A stretch of DNA of 64,000 nucleotides, taken from contig NZ_QJVD01000008.1 of assembly GCF_003219815.1 (NCBI RefSeq), forward strand, positions 62,001 to 126,000, read 5' to 3'. The position numbers and the translations under genes are program-made. Position 1 is the first letter of the stretch. Each line of letters opens with the position of its first letter. The notes beneath the pieces were generated by a model. It ran no database searches. It saw nothing but the letters and a program-made list of their open reading frames with translations, and was not told the DNA's origin. The stretch is from Arthrobacter livingstonensis. Its GTDB lineage: Bacteria > Actinomycetota > Actinomycetes > Actinomycetales > Micrococcaceae. Below are positions 56,868-64,000 of the stretch, piece after piece.

Positions 56868-58373
56868 ATGACACAAGATGTAACGACGAATGCAGGGACC
56901 ATCACGGTCTCGGCCGCCACGCAAGCCTTCGTAGGGAGAACGCAAGGCTTGCGCATTGGCAACGATACGGACCGCGAGGGCAGTGGAGGCAGCACGTTTG
57001 ACTCGATCAACCCCATGACGGAAAAGACCCTTGGGGTGATCGCTTCGGGGACGGCGGACGACGTTGCGGCCGCCGTTGCAGCGGCATCCTCGGCACTGAT
57101 CGATCCTGATTGGGGTGGCGCCAGCCCTTCCGTGCGCGCCCAGTACCTCTTCGACCTGGCCGACGCGGTCACGGCTAACCTGGAGCAGTTGGCCGAGCTG
57201 GAAACCCTGGACATGGGCAAGCCCATCTCCCAGGCCCGCGACGACGTTGCCGGTGTAGCAGCCGTCTTCCGCTACTACGGCGGTTGGCCCACCAAGATCG
57301 AAGGCTCCATCAATCCTGTGCGGCCGCCATACATGGGTCTGACGCAAATTGAGCCGCTGGGCGTCTGCGGGGCGATCACGCCGTGGAACTTCCCTGTCGT
57401 CATGGCCTCGCACAAGATCGGCCCGGCGCTTGCCGCCGGGAACACTTTGGTGCTCAAACCGGCCGAGGTGAGCAGCTACTCCACTCTATTCCTGGCCGAT
57501 TTGGCCCGTGAAGTTGGCCTTCCGGCTGGTGTGCTCAACGTGGTGCCCGGTCCCGGAAGGGTTGTGGGGCAGGCCATCGTGGACCACCCTGACGTGGTGA
57601 AGATTTCCTTTACCGGGTCCACTCCTGTGGGACGGCGCCTTCTGGAAGACGGGAGTCGGCAGATGAAGAAGGTCAACGTCGAGCTTGGCGGCAAGAGCGC
57701 CAACATCGTCTTCCCTGATGCTGACATCTCCGCGGCAGCCCGTGGCACAGCGGAGGCGATGTGGGAGAACGCCGGTCAGGTTTGTGTTGCTCCGACCCGG
57801 ATGTTTGTCCACGAGGACGTGTACGAGGAAGTCGTGGAGCAGCTGGCAGCACTGACGCGCGTGCTGCGCATGGGAGATCCGTTGGCGGAGGACACCGAGA
57901 TCGGCCCGCTGGTATCGCGCAGCCAATACGAAAGCGTTCGCGACTATATTCAGATAGCCACCCAGGAGGGTGCGCGCTTGAGCGTGGGTGGCGGAAGTCC
58001 AGAGCGAGAGGGCTACTTCGTGGAGCCGACCATCTTCACCGACGTCAAAAACAACATGCGAATTGCGCGCGAGGAAGTCTTTGGACCAGTACTGACCGTC
58101 CTGCGCTTCCGCACAGAAGAGGAAGTGGTGCGCCTAGCCAACGATTCGCCCTACGATTTGGCCGCTGCTGTTTGGACCCGCGACGTGGGCCGCGCCATGC
58201 GCATGGGCAAGGCGCTGCACGCCGGCACCGTTTGGGTCAACACTCACGGTCGGCTGGATCCCGCTCAGAGCTTTGGCGGTTACAGCAAGTCCGGGAACAG
58301 TCGCGAGCTGGGACGTGAGAGCGTCATGTCTTACACGCGCTCCAAGGCCATCATGATCGACCTCTCGGCCTAG
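56868..58373 (+). CDS. aldehyde dehydrogenase 1
   Basis: A 501-residue NAD(P)-dependent aldehyde dehydrogenase. LGVCGAITPWNFPVVMASHK, KISFTGSTPVGRRLLEDGS (cofactor site), VELGGKSANIVF (general-base Glu) and ENAGQVCVAPTRMF with nucleophile C306 are all intact. It follows the P450 by 32 bp, so they form one unit. Likely oxidises the amino-aldehyde formed after P450 hydroxylation and ring opening, as PuuC does for gamma-glutamyl-aminobutanal. Confidence 0.94.
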   Translation: MTQDVTTNAGTITVSAATQAFVGRTQGLRIGNDTDREGSGGSTFDSINPMTEKTLGVIASGTADDVAAAVAAASSALIDPDWGGASPSVRAQYLFDLADAVTANLEQLAELETLDMGKPISQARDDVAGVAAVFRYYGGWPTKIEGSINPVRPPYMGLTQIEPLGVCGAITPWNFPVVMASHKIGPALAAGNTLVLKPAEVSSYSTLFLADLAREVGLPAGVLNVVPGPGRVVGQAIVDHPDVVKISFTGSTPVGRRLLEDGSRQMKKVNVELGGKSANIVFPDADISAAARGTAEAMWENAGQVCVAPTRMFVHEDVYEEVVEQLAALTRVLRMGDPLAEDTEIGPLVSRSQYESVRDYIQIATQEGARLSVGGGSPEREGYFVEPTIFTDVKNNMRIAREEVFGPVLTVLRFRTEEEVVRLANDSPYDLAAAVWTRDVGRAMRMGKALHAGTVWVNTHGRLDPAQSFGGYSKSGNSRELGRESVMSYTRSKAIMIDLSA

Positions 58374-58480
58374 GAAATAAGGCGTAGGGCGTCCACAAAC
58401 GGGTCCCGCTGGCACGAGGAGGGGGAGCCTTCGCGCGCTTTGGTTAGGATCGCACCGGGCTGTTGGCAAGTATGGCAATA

Positions 58481-58510
58481 GCGCATACGGTATATGTAAA
58501 TACGAAAACG
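58481..58510. promoter_or_regulatory. ATACGGTAT operator upstream of the aminotransferase
   Basis: GCGCATACGGTATATGTAAA includes ATACGGTAT at 58485-58493 (complement of ATACCGTAT) in an AT-rich island 104 bp before the aminotransferase start. The gap 58374-58596 has no gene. Confidence 0.6.
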
Positions 58511-58596
58511 ACTCTGGCTGTTGTTCTTTAGCTTTACCGTCCGCGCATTGTGCAGAACCAAAATCACATAATTCCACTCCAGAAGGAGGCGGCCAG

Positions 58597-59943
58597 ATGA
58601 CCGCAAGCACCATAGTTGGCGGACCAGACCTCGTTCAAGAGCGCCGGCTCACCACCGAAATCCCTGGTCCGCGCTCGCGCGAGATCCTCGCCAGGAAGCA
58701 CGCCGAGGTCGCGCACTCTGTCGGCCACACTCTGCCCATCATCGTCGCGGCGGCCGGCGGCGGGACCGTCGTCGACGTGGATGGTAATTCTTTTATCGAC
58801 CTCGGCTCCGGCATTGCCGTCACCGGAGTCGGCAACGCGAATCCCCGCGTCGTGAAGGCAGTCGTCGACCAAGTCCAGAGATTTACACACACTGCTTTCA
58901 CCGTGGCACCCTATGAGGGGTACATCGAGGTGGCCCGCAAGCTCAACGCCATCACGCCCGGGAACTTCACCAAACGTACGGCGCTGTTCAACTCTGGCGC
59001 CGAGGCCGTTGAGAACGCTGTGAAGATTGCCCGGAATGCCACGGGCCGCCAGGCAGTCGTCGCTTTTGACCATGCGTTCCATGGCCGTACGAACCTCACC
59101 ATGGCGCTGACTGCCAAGAACGCGCCATACAAGCAGGGATTTGGGCCTTTTGTCCCTGAGCTCTACCGTGTGCCGGCGTCATACCCGTACCGCGATGGCG
59201 GGCTTTCCGGCCCTGAAGCCGCACGGCGGTCCATTGAAAAGATCGAAAACCAGCTGGGCGCCAAATCCGTGGCCGCCATCATCATTGAACCGATCCAGGG
59301 TGAGGGCGGATTCATCGTCCCGGCACCGGGCTTCTTGCCGGCACTGCGCGAATGGACCGCGCGCAATGGCATTGTTTTCATTGCCGATGAGATTCAATCC
59401 GGCTTCGCCCGGACCGGGGCCTGGTTCGCCATCGATCATGAAAGAGTCATACCAGATTTGGTCACAATGGCCAAGGCGATTGCCGGTGGACTACCGCTTT
59501 CCGCAGTCACGGGACGCGCCGAGCTCATGGACGCGCCGCAAGTAGGAGGCATCGGCGGCACGTACGGCGGAAACCCCGTCGCATGTGCGGCAGCCTTGGC
59601 CGCGCTTGAATCCTATGAGGAGGACGGACTGATCGAGCGTGCCTGTCACATCGGCGAGGTGCTGAAATCCCGCCTGGAATCACTGCGGGCGAGTGACCCC
59701 CGTATTGGTGAGGTACGCGGCCGTGGCGCCATGATCGCCATCGAGCTTGTTGACCGGCAAACCAACGAGCCCGACGCCGAGCTGACTGCGCGCGTGCTGA
59801 AGTACGCCCACAACAACGGAGTAATACTGCTGGCCTGTGGGACTTACGGGAACGTTATACGTTTTTTGCCGCCGCTGACCATCTGCGATCCGCTGCTGGA
59901 AGAAGGCATCAGCATTGTTGCTGAGGGGCTGTCGCAGTCATGA
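58597..59943 (+). CDS. gabT: class III aminotransferase, GABA transaminase type
   Basis: A 448-residue PLP enzyme. FNSGAEAVENAVKIAR, VVAFDHAFHGRTNLTMAL, IIEPIQGEGGF, FIADEIQSGFARTG (Asp contacting the cofactor) and TMAKAIAGGLPLSAV with the PLP Lys K293 are typical of 4-aminobutyrate/5-aminovalerate:2-oxoglutarate transaminases. ATG 58597 has AGAAGGAGG upstream. It converts the freed omega-amino acid to a semialdehyde. The next gene, 67 bp on, is the dehydrogenase for that product. Confidence 0.93.
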   Translation: MTASTIVGGPDLVQERRLTTEIPGPRSREILARKHAEVAHSVGHTLPIIVAAAGGGTVVDVDGNSFIDLGSGIAVTGVGNANPRVVKAVVDQVQRFTHTAFTVAPYEGYIEVARKLNAITPGNFTKRTALFNSGAEAVENAVKIARNATGRQAVVAFDHAFHGRTNLTMALTAKNAPYKQGFGPFVPELYRVPASYPYRDGGLSGPEAARRSIEKIENQLGAKSVAAIIIEPIQGEGGFIVPAPGFLPALREWTARNGIVFIADEIQSGFARTGAWFAIDHERVIPDLVTMAKAIAGGLPLSAVTGRAELMDAPQVGGIGGTYGGNPVACAAALAALESYEEDGLIERACHIGEVLKSRLESLRASDPRIGEVRGRGAMIAIELVDRQTNEPDAELTARVLKYAHNNGVILLACGTYGNVIRFLPPLTICDPLLEEGISIVAEGLSQS

Positions 59944-60010
59944 GTTGCGCACCACTGAGACTTACATCACGGCGGCCCCAGGGCCGGGGACACGAAAGGA
60001 CGGTAAGGCA

Positions 60011-61531
60011 ATGACGATCCAGGAAAGCGAAACGGCCACTGACAAAACCCAGGAGGAAATGCCCGTCTACCGGCACTTCATCAACGGCGAATTCAGTGAA
60101 CCGGGCAACGGTACATACTTTGACAGCACCAACCCCTACACAGGAAAGGTCTGGGCGCAGATAGCCGATGGGAACACCGAGGACGTGGCGCGCGCTGTCT
60201 CCGCGGCCGTGGACGCATTCAAGATTTGGGGCAAGAGCAAGCCGCAATACCGCGGTAAACTGCTGCTGGACTTGGCGGACCTGATCGAGACCAACTGTGA
60301 ATGGCTCGCCGAAATCGAAGTCCGCGACAACGGCAAGCTCTATGCGGAGATGCTGACACAGACCCGCTATATGGCTGGGTGGTATCGCTATTATGGAGGC
60401 TTGGCGGACAAGGTGGAGGGTGCCGTCATCCCCACGGATAAGGCGAACATCCTCAACTTCACTCGGCTGGAGCCGCTGGGCCCGATCGCCATGATCACTC
60501 CATGGAACTCCCCGCTGCTCTTGCTTGCATGGAAGCTGCCGGCCGCGCTGGCTGCGGGGAACACGGTCGTGATCAAGCCCTCGGAATTTACTTCGGCCTC
60601 CACCCTGGAGTTCATGAAGCTATTCAACGAGGCAGGCTTCCCGCCCGGCGTCGTCAATACAGTGACGGGATTCGGTCAGCAGGTCGGAGCGCCACTTGTC
60701 ATCCACCCGGATGTTGCCAAAGTCGCTTTCACCGGATCCGAGCTTGCCGGGCAGAAGATCTATGAGAGCGCAGCCAGCCAGTTCAAGCACGTTTCGCTGG
60801 AACTGGGAGGCAAGTCCCCGAACATCGTCTTTGCCGACGCGGACCTCGACGCCGCCGCTTCGGGTGTTATATCCGGCATCTTCGCTGCAACGGGCCAGAC
60901 CTGCATCGCCGGGTCCAGACTGCTGGTTCAACGCTCCGTCCACGACGATTTCGTGGCTCGCGTGGTGGCTCTGGCCCGGCAGGCGAAAATCGGCGACCCC
61001 ATGGATGCCGAGACGCACGTCGGCCCCGTCACAACGCTCCAACAATATAAAAAGGTCCTGGACTATATCAACATTGCCCGCAACGAGGGCGCCGAGTGCG
61101 TTCTGGGCGGCAACGCCTACACCGGGCCCGGAGCCACAGGCGGGCAGTTCGTGGAACCGACCATCTTCACCAACGTCCGCAACGATATGCGCATCGCACA
61201 GGAGGAGGTCTTCGGGCCCGTCTTGGCAGTCATCCCGTTCGACGACGAGGACGAGGCCCTGGCCATCGCCAACGACGTGGTCTATGGCCTGGCGGCCGGC
61301 GTGTGGACACGGGACATTGGCCGGGCAATTCGTATGTCCGAGGGGCTTCAGGCCGGGACGGTATGGGTCAACACCTACCGTGCGGTGAGCTTCACGTCGC
61401 CGTTTGGTGGGTACAAACGCAGCGGACTTGGCCGAGAGAGCGGAATTGACGCCATCAAGGAGTTCCTGCAAGTGAAGTCGGTGTGGATTTCGACTGCACC
61501 GGACGCGTCGAACCCCTTCATCATCAAGTAA
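60011..61531 (+). CDS. aldehyde dehydrogenase 2 (semialdehyde type)
   Basis: A 506-residue aldehyde dehydrogenase. LGPIAMITPWNSPLLLLAWK, KVAFTGSELAGQKIY, LELGGKSPNIVFADADL (general base) and ATGQTCIAGSRLLV with nucleophile C298. The WYRYYGGLADKVEGAVIP segment resembles betaine/gamma-aminobutyraldehyde or HMS-type dehydrogenases. Placed after the transaminase, a succinate- or glutarate-semialdehyde role is the simplest reading. ATG 60011 has AAAGGACGG upstream. Ended by a strong terminator. Confidence 0.93.
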   Translation: MTIQESETATDKTQEEMPVYRHFINGEFSEPGNGTYFDSTNPYTGKVWAQIADGNTEDVARAVSAAVDAFKIWGKSKPQYRGKLLLDLADLIETNCEWLAEIEVRDNGKLYAEMLTQTRYMAGWYRYYGGLADKVEGAVIPTDKANILNFTRLEPLGPIAMITPWNSPLLLLAWKLPAALAAGNTVVIKPSEFTSASTLEFMKLFNEAGFPPGVVNTVTGFGQQVGAPLVIHPDVAKVAFTGSELAGQKIYESAASQFKHVSLELGGKSPNIVFADADLDAAASGVISGIFAATGQTCIAGSRLLVQRSVHDDFVARVVALARQAKIGDPMDAETHVGPVTTLQQYKKVLDYINIARNEGAECVLGGNAYTGPGATGGQFVEPTIFTNVRNDMRIAQEEVFGPVLAVIPFDDEDEALAIANDVVYGLAAGVWTRDIGRAIRMSEGLQAGTVWVNTYRAVSFTSPFGGYKRSGLGRESGIDAIKEFLQVKSVWISTAPDASNPFIIK

Positions 61532-61543
61532 CGACACATGCTC

Positions 61544-61585
61544 AGTAGGGCGGCACCCGGCCCGGGTGCCGCCCTACTCTTTGTT
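61544..61585 (+). terminator. terminator of the aminotransferase operon
   Basis: AGTAGGGCGGCACCCGG (61544-61560) and its exact complement (61562-61578) form a 17-bp stem followed by CTTTGTTTT. Confidence 0.9.
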
Positions 61586-61614
61586 TTGATTCGCGCTGGA
61601 CAGCCGGTACGCAT

Positions 61615-61653
61615 GAAGGGGCGGGACCGTGTCCGGATCCCGCCCCTTCATTT
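61615..61653. terminator. hairpin downstream of the flavodoxin gene
   Basis: GAAGGGGCGGGA (61615-61626) pairs with TCCCGCCCCTTC (61638-61649). The T-run follows on the plus strand, so it may serve both converging operons. Confidence 0.7.
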
Positions 61654-61667
61654 TCGACTAGCTGGTG

Positions 61668-62123
61668 TCAGTGGACGGCCAACTCGGTTAGGACCCCGGA
61701 GAACCATTCGACGGCCTTCTCCCCAACGGGCTCCCAGGTCGACGCATCGTAGCGGCCAAATTCGCCAATGCGCTCCGCGCCTAACGCGCGGAGCTTGTCA
61801 TCAAGCTTGGTCGCTCCTTGGCTGTACGTTTCGGTATAGAAGGTGTCGCCCAGCCCGAAGATGGCATAGCGCATTCCGGAGAGGTCCGGGCCAACGATGC
61901 TCAGGTCAGCAAAGAAAGGAAGCGCGGTGTTTGGCAGGTCCCCCTCACCGTAAGTGGAGCAGATGAAAACGTATACCGGGTCGTGTTGCAGTTCCGAGAT
62001 GGAGAAGTCCGACAAGTCGTGGATTTCCACTTCCTGGCCACCGTCGCGCACCGAAGCGGCGATGTCCTCGGCGGCCATCTCGGCGTTGCCTGATTCAGTT
62101 CCGAACAATACCTGTATTTTCAT
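61668..62123 (-). CDS. flavodoxin
   Basis: A 151-residue short-chain flavodoxin. The FMN phosphate loop is LFGTESGNAEMAAEDIA; the isoalloxazine loops are CSTYGEGDLPNTALPF and FGLGDTFYTETYSQGA. This resembles the stand-alone FMN domain of P450 reductases and cindoxin, the flavodoxin partner of P450cin. ATG 62123 has AGGAGC upstream. It is the last gene after the FprA-type reductase (17-bp gap), so a chain NADPH to reductase to flavodoxin to P450 is a well-supported inference. Confidence 0.94.
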   Translation of the reverse strand: MKIQVLFGTESGNAEMAAEDIAASVRDGGQEVEIHDLSDFSISELQHDPVYVFICSTYGEGDLPNTALPFFADLSIVGPDLSGMRYAIFGLGDTFYTETYSQGATKLDDKLRALGAERIGEFGRYDASTWEPVGEKAVEWFSGVLTELAVH

Positions 62124-62140
62124 TATTGCTCCTGTTGGGG

Positions 62141-63436
62141 TTAGTTTTCGCTGGCGCCCAAGGCGCCGGCCAGATGGTTGTTGGCGATCGCCACCATGCG
62201 TTCGTGGCTGGGGAATTTTTTGCGCGTGCGGCCTTCGGCGGCCGCTCCAGATTCCGCGATGTCCAGGCGCTTCCAGGCGTCGTAGTCAACGGCATGTGCT
62301 AGTGCCTGCCAGGGGATTCCAGCATGGCCGGGCTTTGTCGACATGTCCAGCGTCGGCAAGTCCCGAAGGATCTCCTCTGTAACCGACTTGGCGCAGGCGC
62401 GGTTCGCGGCTATGGTCCCGCGCGAACCTCTCTTGACCCAACCAGTGCGGTAGAGGCCGTTGCCGAGCTGCCCGGTTGTGGCGTTGGCCTGGATCGGTCC
62501 GAGTCCGTGCCAGTCGTCCTCATCGAAGTCAAAGCCGACGGCAGTCACCACAGAATCCGCGACCACCACATTAGTTGCCCCCTGGCTACCCGTCGCAGCC
62601 AGCTCAACGCCGCACACGTGACCATCGCCGAGGATCTGGATGGGGGCATGGCCAAAGTGGAAGGAGACCTCCACCCGAGTGTCTGGACCGCCACGGGTTT
62701 CCAACAGGGTTTCAATTGCCTTGGCTCGAGCTCCCGCTATGCGCGAGGCATCATCAGGAACGGAGAATGGGTCTAGACAAGAGAACGCCACGCCGGGAAT
62801 GCGGCCAAGCTCTGCCAGCATCACAGGGTCGGACGGGGCGTTGGCCACGCTGGAACGGCAGATGAAGTCGATGTGTCGCACGGGGGACTGCATGTATTCA
62901 GCCAAGGCTGCATCGTCGATATCCGTGTTTGCGAAGTCGGCCGGTTGCTTGGCGAGCAATCGAAGGACATCAATGGAGACGTTGCCGCCGCCAATGATGG
63001 CCACCGATTCACCCAGTCTCGGCATGCCTACCGTCTGTAGCGGGTGGGCATTGAACAGCCTAGTGAGGCGTCCGGCCCCATACACTTCCGGCAGTCCTTC
63101 GCCGCATATACCTAACGCGCGGTCGCGGGAAAGCCCCGTGGCCAACACAACGATGTTGTGCAGCGACCGCAGCTCTTTCAGGCTGACGTCGGATCCGACC
63201 TCCAAATTTCCAGCAAAGCGGACATTTTCGCGCTCAAAAAGGCGGGCGAACTGCGCTTGGATAGACTTCGTGTTTTGATGGTCAGGAGCCACGCCGTAGC
63301 GGACCAGTCCGAACGGCGACGCCAAGCGGTCGTAGATGGTGATTTGTGCATTGGGCAGGGCCTTGCGGAGGCCTTGGGCGGTATAGCAGCCAGCCGGACC
63401 GCTGCCCACGATGGCAATGGAAACTGTGGAGTTCAT
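62141..63436 (-). CDS. FprA-type NADPH:ferredoxin/flavodoxin reductase
   Basis: A 431-residue FAD/NADPH reductase of the adrenodoxin-reductase/FprA type. IAIVGSGPAGCYTAQGLRKA binds FAD; PFGLVRYGVAPDHQNTKSI and AVIIGGGNVSIDVLRLLA-type sequence (VAIIGGGNVSIDVLRLL) bind FAD and NADPH; GWVKRGSRGTIAANRACA is the C-terminal FAD motif. The ATG at 63436 overlaps the upstream stop by ATGA; a TTG at 63442 is an alternative. It is fused to no ferredoxin domain, unlike FprB-type proteins, and is paired with flavodoxin instead. Confidence 0.94.
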   Translation of the reverse strand: MNSTVSIAIVGSGPAGCYTAQGLRKALPNAQITIYDRLASPFGLVRYGVAPDHQNTKSIQAQFARLFERENVRFAGNLEVGSDVSLKELRSLHNIVVLATGLSRDRALGICGEGLPEVYGAGRLTRLFNAHPLQTVGMPRLGESVAIIGGGNVSIDVLRLLAKQPADFANTDIDDAALAEYMQSPVRHIDFICRSSVANAPSDPVMLAELGRIPGVAFSCLDPFSVPDDASRIAGARAKAIETLLETRGGPDTRVEVSFHFGHAPIQILGDGHVCGVELAATGSQGATNVVVADSVVTAVGFDFDEDDWHGLGPIQANATTGQLGNGLYRTGWVKRGSRGTIAANRACAKSVTEEILRDLPTLDMSTKPGHAGIPWQALAHAVDYDAWKRLDIAESGAAAEGRTRKKFPSHERMVAIANNHLAGALGASEN

Positions 63437-63954
63437 TCCCAATCTTCTCCTGCGGGGTCGGCGTCGCTGGAGGCAACGTGTAGATGAATCGGCGCCAGTG
63501 ATGAGCCGACTTTGTATTTGCTGAAGAACAGTTCGCTGCCGCGGTCTGTGAGGCGGGGATCCAGCACGACCGAGCCCAGATTGCCGGGGGTCGCAGTAGC
63601 CAGAACCATCCGGGTCCCTGCAGGAGCGGCATCGTCAATGATGCTCAGCTCAAGCACGCCGTCGACGAGGGTGAGTGTGGGTTTGGCAATGCGCACCGCC
63701 AAGACTCCCATGTACGCGCGGAATGAGACCTCCCCGAGGAATGCCATTGTACCCTCGGGCTGTTCGGGGGCCTCAGTTAAAGGGAAGACGTAGCTGCCGT
63801 CTACATCGCGAAACGCACCGCCGGACGTGGTGACAGTTCCGTCGCCGGTCTGGCATCGGACATAGTCGTCGAAGCCGATGTTGATGCGCCACCGTAGCCA
63901 GACGACGCCGTTGGTGGTGTCGAAGGCCGCATGATCTTGACTTGATAACTTCAT
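63433..63954 (-). CDS. HtaA-like domain protein, cytoplasmic
   Basis: A 173-residue protein resembling one HtaA (heme-transport-associated) domain. It begins VVWLRWRINIGFDDYVRCQT (W...F..YV, where the Tyr aligns with the heme-binding Tyr of HtaA), followed by GGAFRDVDGSYVFPL, GEVSFRAYMGVLAVRIAKP and TLTLVDGVLELSII strands. HtaA proteins are exported heme binders; this one has no signal peptide or membrane anchor. The usual FxGHxG His segment reads FRAYMGVL. It is the first gene of the reductase-flavodoxin operon. It may handle heme or support the P450, but no such role is established. ATG 63954 is the start; a GTG at 63987 would run through the operator. Confidence 0.75.
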   Translation of the reverse strand: MKLSSQDHAAFDTTNGVVWLRWRINIGFDDYVRCQTGDGTVTTSGGAFRDVDGSYVFPLTEAPEQPEGTMAFLGEVSFRAYMGVLAVRIAKPTLTLVDGVLELSIIDDAAPAGTRMVLATATPGNLGSVVLDPRLTDRGSELFFSKYKVGSSLAPIHLHVASSDADPAGEDWE

Positions 63955-63960
63955 GCACTC

Positions 63961-63990
63961 AGAGTATACCGGATACGAAATACTCACAAG
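63961..63990. promoter_or_regulatory. operator upstream of the HtaA-reductase-flavodoxin operon
   Basis: GAGTATACCGGATACGAAAT holds ATACCGGAT at 63966-63974, one base from ATACCGTAT, and GAGTAT/ATACTC inverted ends (63962-63984). It lies 12 bp upstream of the operon's first ATG. Confidence 0.6.
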
Positions 63991-64000
63991 ATACGCATAG

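Noticed and set aside
41596-64000. Defined genomic island with attachment sites
   Set aside because: No integrase, transposase or duplicated tRNA end is visible; only composition and gene content suggest acquisition.

Overview
The window is high-GC DNA from an actinobacterium. An Arthrobacter-like member of the Micrococcaceae fits best, inferred from gene order, codon usage and protein style; there is no rRNA to place it more precisely. It divides into a core part (about 1-41.7 kb) and a catabolic accessory part (about 42.1-64 kb).

Core part. A partial DUF6421-like gene opens the window. It is followed by a hypothetical gene with msrB, a membrane-anchored alpha/beta hydrolase, ybaK, sufE, a thiosulfate-type sulfurtransferase, zapE and a lone MT0933-antitoxin-like gene. 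An MMPL transporter gene and a divergent marR gene both appear to have lost their 5' ends at one junction near 10.29 kb. Six tRNA genes (Val-GAC twice, Gly-GCC twice, Cys-GCA, Val-CAC) lie at 10.8-11.8 kb. A PD-(D/E)XK protein gene is followed by the tightly packed def-fmt-rsmB-rpe set. An FMN riboswitch heads ribM-ribD-ribE-ribB-ribA-ribH, with DHBP synthase and GTP cyclohydrolase II encoded as two overlapping genes. Next come hisE, hisG, hisF and hisI, then trpE, a Trp-associated membrane protein gene, an HGxxPAAW protein gene, trpC, trpB, trpA and lgt. gltBD, pyk and an ANTAR response regulator gene close this part, followed by a tRNA-Leu. Between genes there are strong terminators and a dispersed GC-rich repeat (3.84, 5.44 and 21.5 kb).

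Accessory part. The first block (42.1-47 kb) holds a GntR regulator, a class III CoA-transferase, a CitE-like lyase, a MaoC hydratase and a divergent acyl-CoA dehydrogenase. This is the enzyme set used for itaconate-like or mesaconate-like C5 acids. A frameshifted NUDIX gene, a second GntR gene and a heavily decayed acyl-CoA dehydrogenase pseudogene mark a rearranged boundary.

The second block (49.8-64 kb) encodes an APC permease, a Zn alcohol dehydrogenase, a glutamine-synthetase-like ligase, two class-I amidotransferase/hydrolases, a cytochrome P450, two aldehyde dehydrogenases and a GABA-type aminotransferase. A minus-strand operon at the right edge encodes an HtaA-like protein, an FprA-type NADPH reductase and a flavodoxin. 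Together these look like an inducible amine-degradation system: uptake, gamma-glutamyl protection, P450 oxidation fed by NADPH-reductase-flavodoxin, aldehyde oxidation, removal of glutamate, transamination, and semialdehyde oxidation to a dicarboxylate. The GntR + P450 + GS-like combination recalls the mycobacterial pyrrolidine/piperidine/morpholine loci, but the flavodoxin, the HtaA-like protein and the PuuD-like hydrolases differ from what I know of those. A 9-bp motif, ATACCGTAT or a close variant, lies in AT-rich DNA upstream of most units of this region, which suggests one shared GntR-type operator.
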